From assembly GCA_016401345.1 (NCBI GenBank), contig JAEACG010000001.1:1302001-1366000 (forward strand): a DNA stretch of 64,000 nt, given 5' to 3'. Under the pieces are notes generated by a model. It saw only the letters and a list, made by a program, of their open reading frames with translations, was not told the origin of the DNA and did no database searches. The stretch is from Fictibacillus nanhaiensis. Its GTDB lineage: Bacteria; Bacillota; Bacilli; Bacillales; Fictibacillaceae. This document shows positions 61,304 through 64,000 of this stretch, in pieces (positions within the stretch are counted from its first letter, which is position 1; each line of letters begins with the position of its first letter). The translations under genes and the position numbers were made by a program.

Positions 61304-61476
61304 AAAATATAAAAGGGGGAACCTAAATTGCATTCCCCCTTGAGTAACCGTACCATACACATGCTGCACCTTTTGATCAAGAGTAGTAAAACACACATTA
61401 ACGAAACTGCTTATAAACGTCAAGCCTGATCAGTCCCCCTTCATAAGAAAAGGTCCTGCTTAGACTGTCATTTATT

Positions 61477-61572
61477 TTAGCAGAAACATGCAGCTCCTAC
61501 GATAATCAAAAGAATAAACAACACAACAATCAATGCGAAGCCTTTTCCATGCCCGTATCCACCGTAACCCAT
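61477..61572 (-). CDS. YjcZ family small protein, 31 residues
   Basis: Tiny protein: Gly/Tyr-rich start ([13 protein letters not shown]), one hydrophobic helix ending with Cys-Phe-Cys. AAAGGAGGTGGC precedes the ATG. The pattern is that of YjcZ/YhaZ-like sporulation-associated proteins of Bacillus. A second copy follows upstream at 61.7 kb. Confidence 0.8.
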   Translation of the reverse strand: MGYGGYGHGKGFALIVVLFILLIIVGAACFC

Positions 61573-61673
61573 GAAAGCCACCTCCTTTGATATTCTGTAC
61601 ACTATCCTATGCATGACCCGTAATTCACGCATAGGCATTCGCCCTTTAAATTAATTTAAATTTCTATTCACCA

Positions 61674-61772
61674 TCAATAGCAGTAACAAGCTCCAATAAT
61701 GATGAGAAGGATAAAAAGAACTAAGATTAATGCTATTCCTCCCCCATGACCATAACCGTAACCATAACCCAT
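61674..61772 (-). CDS. YjcZ family small protein, 32 residues
   Basis: Paralogue of the previous gene: MGYGYGYGHGGG followed by one hydrophobic helix and the C-terminal CYCY. The third of three successive ATGs (61772) has GGGAGG 7 bases upstream. Same strand, about 100 bases from the other copy. Confidence 0.8.
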   Translation of the reverse strand: MGYGYGYGHGGGIALILVLFILLIIIGACYCY

Positions 61773-61927
61773 CATCATACCTCCCTTTTCTTTCTCCATA
61801 TCATATAGTGATACGCCCTGTTTTGATTAGACGAATGACCCGGTTTTTAAAATTTTTTTTGAAAAATCGCATGGAATACCCGAAAACAAAGGTTTTATAA
61901 TGTGTAAATTTTCTCATATTTCATTTA

Positions 61928-61957
61928 TTGAATAGGAATACCCGTAACGTTTATGCT
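61928..61957 (+). promoter_or_regulatory. prsA: prsA promoter
   Basis: TTGAAT (61928-61933) and TATGCT (61952-61957) separated by 18 bases, about 48 bases before the prsA ATG. Fits a sigma-A promoter of moderate strength. Confidence 0.5.
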
Positions 61958-62004
61958 ATAGTAAGAGTTGTTAAATTATTACTTCACAGTAGGAGTGTTT
62001 GAAA

Positions 62005-62898
62005 ATGAAAAAATGGATGTTATCAGTAGGGCTCACAGCGGGACTTATTTCTTTATCCGCTTGTAATAATGCTGGTGGTGCTGATTCAGAAGCCATCGTA
62101 GAATCTAAAGCAGGAGATATTACGAAAGAAGAATTCTACAAAAAGATGAAGGAACAATACGGCGACCAAGTCCTAAACCAAATGATCGACGAAATGGTGC
62201 TTGAAGATAAATATAAAGTAACAGACAAAGAAATCGAGAAAGAAACAGAAAAGATCAAAGAAGAACTTGGCGGCGAAGATGCTTTCAAACAAGCACTTGA
62301 GCAAAACGGCTTATCTGACGAAAAACAGCTAAAAGAACGCATCAAGTCTATGCTTTTAAATGAAAAAGCAGCAACAGAAGGCGTTAAGATTTCTGAAGAT
62401 GAAATGAAGAAAACATTTGATGAAAAATACAAAACAGAAGTTAAAGCGAGCCATATTCTTGTAGAGGATGAGAAGACGGCTAAAGAAGTTCAGAAGAAAT
62501 TGAACGAAGGTGGAGACTTTGCTAAATTAGCGGAAGAATACTCTAAAGACCCTGGTTCAAAATCTAAAGGTGGAGACCTTGGCTTCTTCGGTAAAGGCGC
62601 AATGGTTCCAGAGTTTGATAAAGTTGCGTTTACACTTGAAAAAGGTAAAACAAGTGAACTTGTTAAGTCTGATTACGGTTACCACATCATTAAAGTAACG
62701 GACAAGCGTGAAAACAAGTTTGAAGACAAAAAAGAACAGATCGAGCAAGAGCTTAAGCAGCAAAAAGCGAAGCCAATCACTGAGATCTTAGAGAGCTTGA
62801 AGAAAAAAGCTGATGTTAAAGTAAAAGATAAAGAATTAAAAGAGAAGATGGAAAAGAAAGCAGAACAACCACAAATGCCACAGATGCCTCAACAATAA
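62005..62898 (+). CDS. prsA: Foldase lipoprotein PrsA
   Basis: Peptidyl-prolyl isomerase that helps secreted proteins fold outside the membrane, 297 residues. Lipobox LSAC with lipidated Cys20, N-terminal helical region, and a parvulin domain at about 130-225 (KASHILVEDEKTA; FAKLAEEYSKDPGSKSKGGDLGFFGKG in pieces; YGYHIIKV). The C-terminal tail is Lys/Glu-rich, ending QPQMPQMPQQ. ATG 62005 has AGGAG 9 bases upstream; TTG at 61999 is too close. Confidence 0.95.
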   Translation: MKKWMLSVGLTAGLISLSACNNAGGADSEAIVESKAGDITKEEFYKKMKEQYGDQVLNQMIDEMVLEDKYKVTDKEIEKETEKIKEELGGEDAFKQALEQNGLSDEKQLKERIKSMLLNEKAATEGVKISEDEMKKTFDEKYKTEVKASHILVEDEKTAKEVQKKLNEGGDFAKLAEEYSKDPGSKSKGGDLGFFGKGAMVPEFDKVAFTLEKGKTSELVKSDYGYHIIKVTDKRENKFEDKKEQIEQELKQQKAKPITEILESLKKKADVKVKDKELKEKMEKKAEQPQMPQMPQQ

Positions 62899-62914
62899 TG
62901 GCATGAAATATGAA

Positions 62915-62943
62915 AACCAGACCCTTGATGGGGTCTGGTTTTT
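62915..62943 (+). terminator. prsA: prsA terminator
   Basis: AACCAGACCC and GGGTCTGGTT around six bases, followed by T. Confidence 0.88.
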
Positions 62944-63019
62944 GTTTTGAACGTATGCAGAAGGCTTTTGCACCACAGTAGGCTGCAAAAAGCTTCTAAA
63001 AAAACAGAGGAATTCACAG

Positions 63020-63110
63020 ATCACATAAAAAATGAGCACCATCACATAAAAATATTCATTATCATATAAAAAATACACGTCATCACATAAAAAAGGCGGA
63101 TCATCATATA
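63020..63110. repeat. Five-unit 20-21-bp-period array, ATCACATA core
   Basis: ATCACATA or ATCATATA cores, each followed by an A run, start at 63020, 63041, 63061, 63082 and 63103 (spacing 21, 20, 21, 21). It is the inverted form of the TATGTGAT array at 5.1 kb and again lies between convergent genes (prsA and yhaL). Confidence 0.85.
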
Positions 63111-63156
63111 AAAATATGAGATCAGAAAAAACTTGTCTATCCCAAAAAGACAATCA

Positions 63157-63182
63157 AAAGACCTGCTCTTAGCAGGTCTTTT
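63157..63182 (-). terminator. yhaL terminator
   Basis: AAAAGACCTGCT and AGCAGGTCTTTT make a 12-base perfect stem; bidirectional, likely serving the minus-strand yhaL. Confidence 0.85.
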
Positions 63183-63196
63183 CCTTACTTCCTATT

Positions 63197-63544
63197 CTAC
63201 AGACGATTTGAATCATCATTATAATGATCTTCATCCCCTGCTGCTGCAACTAAATCCTCTGCATCATCATCTTCAGCGGAAGGCCGAGCTGATTCCTGAG
63301 CTTTTGCTCTCTCGATACGCTCCATGTATACTCTACCCTCTTCTTCAATCACTCTTTGCTCGATTTCTTTATCTTCTTGGAACAATGTAACGATCCGATA
63401 ACCGCTATAGATAATGCCACAAAGCACGAAATACATCCACCATGGAGTCATAGTAAAGAAGTTGCCCACTCCAGCTGAATATTCTTTTAACACAAAGGCA
63501 GCTATGAGTATGGCACCGAAGAATAAAGCAGCGTATCCTTTCAT
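63197..63544 (-). CDS. yhaL: Sporulation YhaL family membrane protein
   Basis: Protein of 115 residues with two helices (about 4-20 and 34-53), then a charged tail. PWWMYFVLCGIIYSGYR and EEEGRVYMERIERAK (in pieces) resemble the YhaL family, and the place after prsA matches B. subtilis. It is longer than typical YhaL, with an acidic C-terminus (AEDDDAEDL). GGGGGAG precedes the ATG. Confidence 0.75.
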   Translation of the reverse strand: MKGYAALFFGAILIAAFVLKEYSAGVGNFFTMTPWWMYFVLCGIIYSGYRIVTLFQEDKEIEQRVIEEEGRVYMERIERAKAQESARPSAEDDDAEDLVAAAGDEDHYNDDSNRL

Positions 63545-63608
63545 CGATTAACTCCCCCTTATTAGACAAGCTTTTAATACAGTCTATGAGGGATGGTAGG
63601 AAGTTATG

Positions 63609-64000
63609 TCATGAAAGTGCAGGTTCAGCTTTAGATTCTTTTTCCGTTTTATTGGACTCCATTTTTTTGTCAAACGCACGGAACATCACGTAATAGAGTC
63701 CGGCACTCATCACCGCTAAGACAAAAAGAAGATAAAACGTATTTTCAAAACCGATCCACATCGTTAATGGAATAGAGATCGGTGCGATCGTACGTCCGAT
63801 TGTAAAACGCAGACCCGCTGCTGCAAAGTACTGCCCTCTCATGTTTTCTGGCGCAAGCTTTGAAATAAAGCTTTCTTGGATTCCAACTACCATCAGCTCA
63901 GCTGTTGTAAAGATGACCATGGCACCAAAAAGAATCCACATCATCGTCGTACTGCCGAACACAAGCATCGATACACCGTATAGAAGTGCAGAAAGGATAA
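63609..64000 (-). CDS. MFS transporter, 5' end beyond the window
   Basis: C-terminal part of a major facilitator protein; about 130 codons are visible and the frame stays open to the right edge. Four hydrophobic segments are seen; SFISKLAPENMRGQYFAAAGLRFTIGRTIAPI (in pieces) is the loop-plus-helix pattern of the C-terminal half of drug-exporter-type MFS proteins. The ATG at 63968 is internal. Substrate unknown. Confidence 0.85.
   Translation of the reverse strand, partial: ILSALLYGVSMLVFGSTTMMWILFGAMVIFTTAELMVVGIQESFISKLAPENMRGQYFAAAGLRFTIGRTIAPISIPLTMWIGFENTFYLLFVLAVMSAGLYYVMFRAFDKKMESNKTEKESKAEPALS

Noticed and set aside
62836-63153. Open frame with FYV/LYD repeats across the 63.0-kb array
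   Set aside because: Artefact of the array; overlaps prsA and has no start signal.

Overview
The window is chromosomal DNA of a low-to-medium GC Bacillaceae. Ribosome binding sites are strong and purine-rich, TTG and GTG starts are common, and the gene order matches the Bacillus subtilis yhf/yhg/yha region (lplJ-yhfI; hmoB-pbpF-hemEHY-yhgD-yhgE; ecsCBA-hit-serC-trpP-yhaH-scoC-yhaI-prsA-yhaL). A phenylacetate (paa) catabolic locus is also present. A Fictibacillus-like organism is a reasonable guess but is not proven by the sequence. No rRNA, tRNA, prophage, IS transposase or CRISPR array was seen.

Region 1 (1-9.5 kb): a branched-chain/aromatic 2-oxoacid dehydrogenase operon (E2 cut by the left edge, E1beta, E1alpha) behind a phenylalanine-type amino acid dehydrogenase and a FlK-like acyl-CoA thioesterase. 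Then come a HIT protein, a peroxiredoxin-like gene with an in-frame UGA at its active-site position (candidate selenoprotein with a bacterial SECIS hairpin), an SDR, an SNF-family transporter, a FabK/nitronate-monooxygenase-like flavoprotein and a gamma-carbonic anhydrase.

Region 2 (9.6-21.5 kb): the phenylacetyl-CoA pathway. It has the repressor PaaX, hydratases, thiolase, hydroxyacyl-CoA dehydrogenase, an aldehyde dehydrogenase, PaaG, PaaF, an EthD-like protein, PaaD, PaaC, PaaB, PaaA and the ligase PaaK. No paaE reductase and no fused paaZ are present. With region 1 this suggests a route phenylalanine -> phenylpyruvate -> phenylacetyl-CoA -> ring epoxidation and beta-oxidation.

Region 3 (21.5-40 kb): lipoate ligase and YhfI hydrolase, a LysR regulator, small oxidoreductases, a DJ-1/PfpI protein, a LacI-controlled sugar ABC importer without its own ATPase, a solitary amino-acid ABC ATPase, an OpuC/EgtU-type importer (permease-binding protein fusion plus CBS ATPase), YhgE/YhgD and a sensor kinase.

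Region 4 (40-64 kb): haem synthesis (hemEHY), a class A PBP, HmoB, a lipid kinase, a PAP2 phosphatase, the ecs region with a berberine-bridge-type oxidase inserted, hit, serC, TRAP-controlled trpP, scoC, two tiny YjcZ-type proteins, the foldase PrsA and an MFS transporter cut by the right edge.

Two signals stand out. One is the UGA-containing peroxiredoxin-like gene at 5.2-5.8 kb. The other is a set of five intergenic arrays, each of five short A/T-rich cores repeated with a 20-21 bp (two helical turn) period and otherwise unrelated spacer sequence. Five copies of a second, GC-richer palindromic repeat are also scattered in the window.
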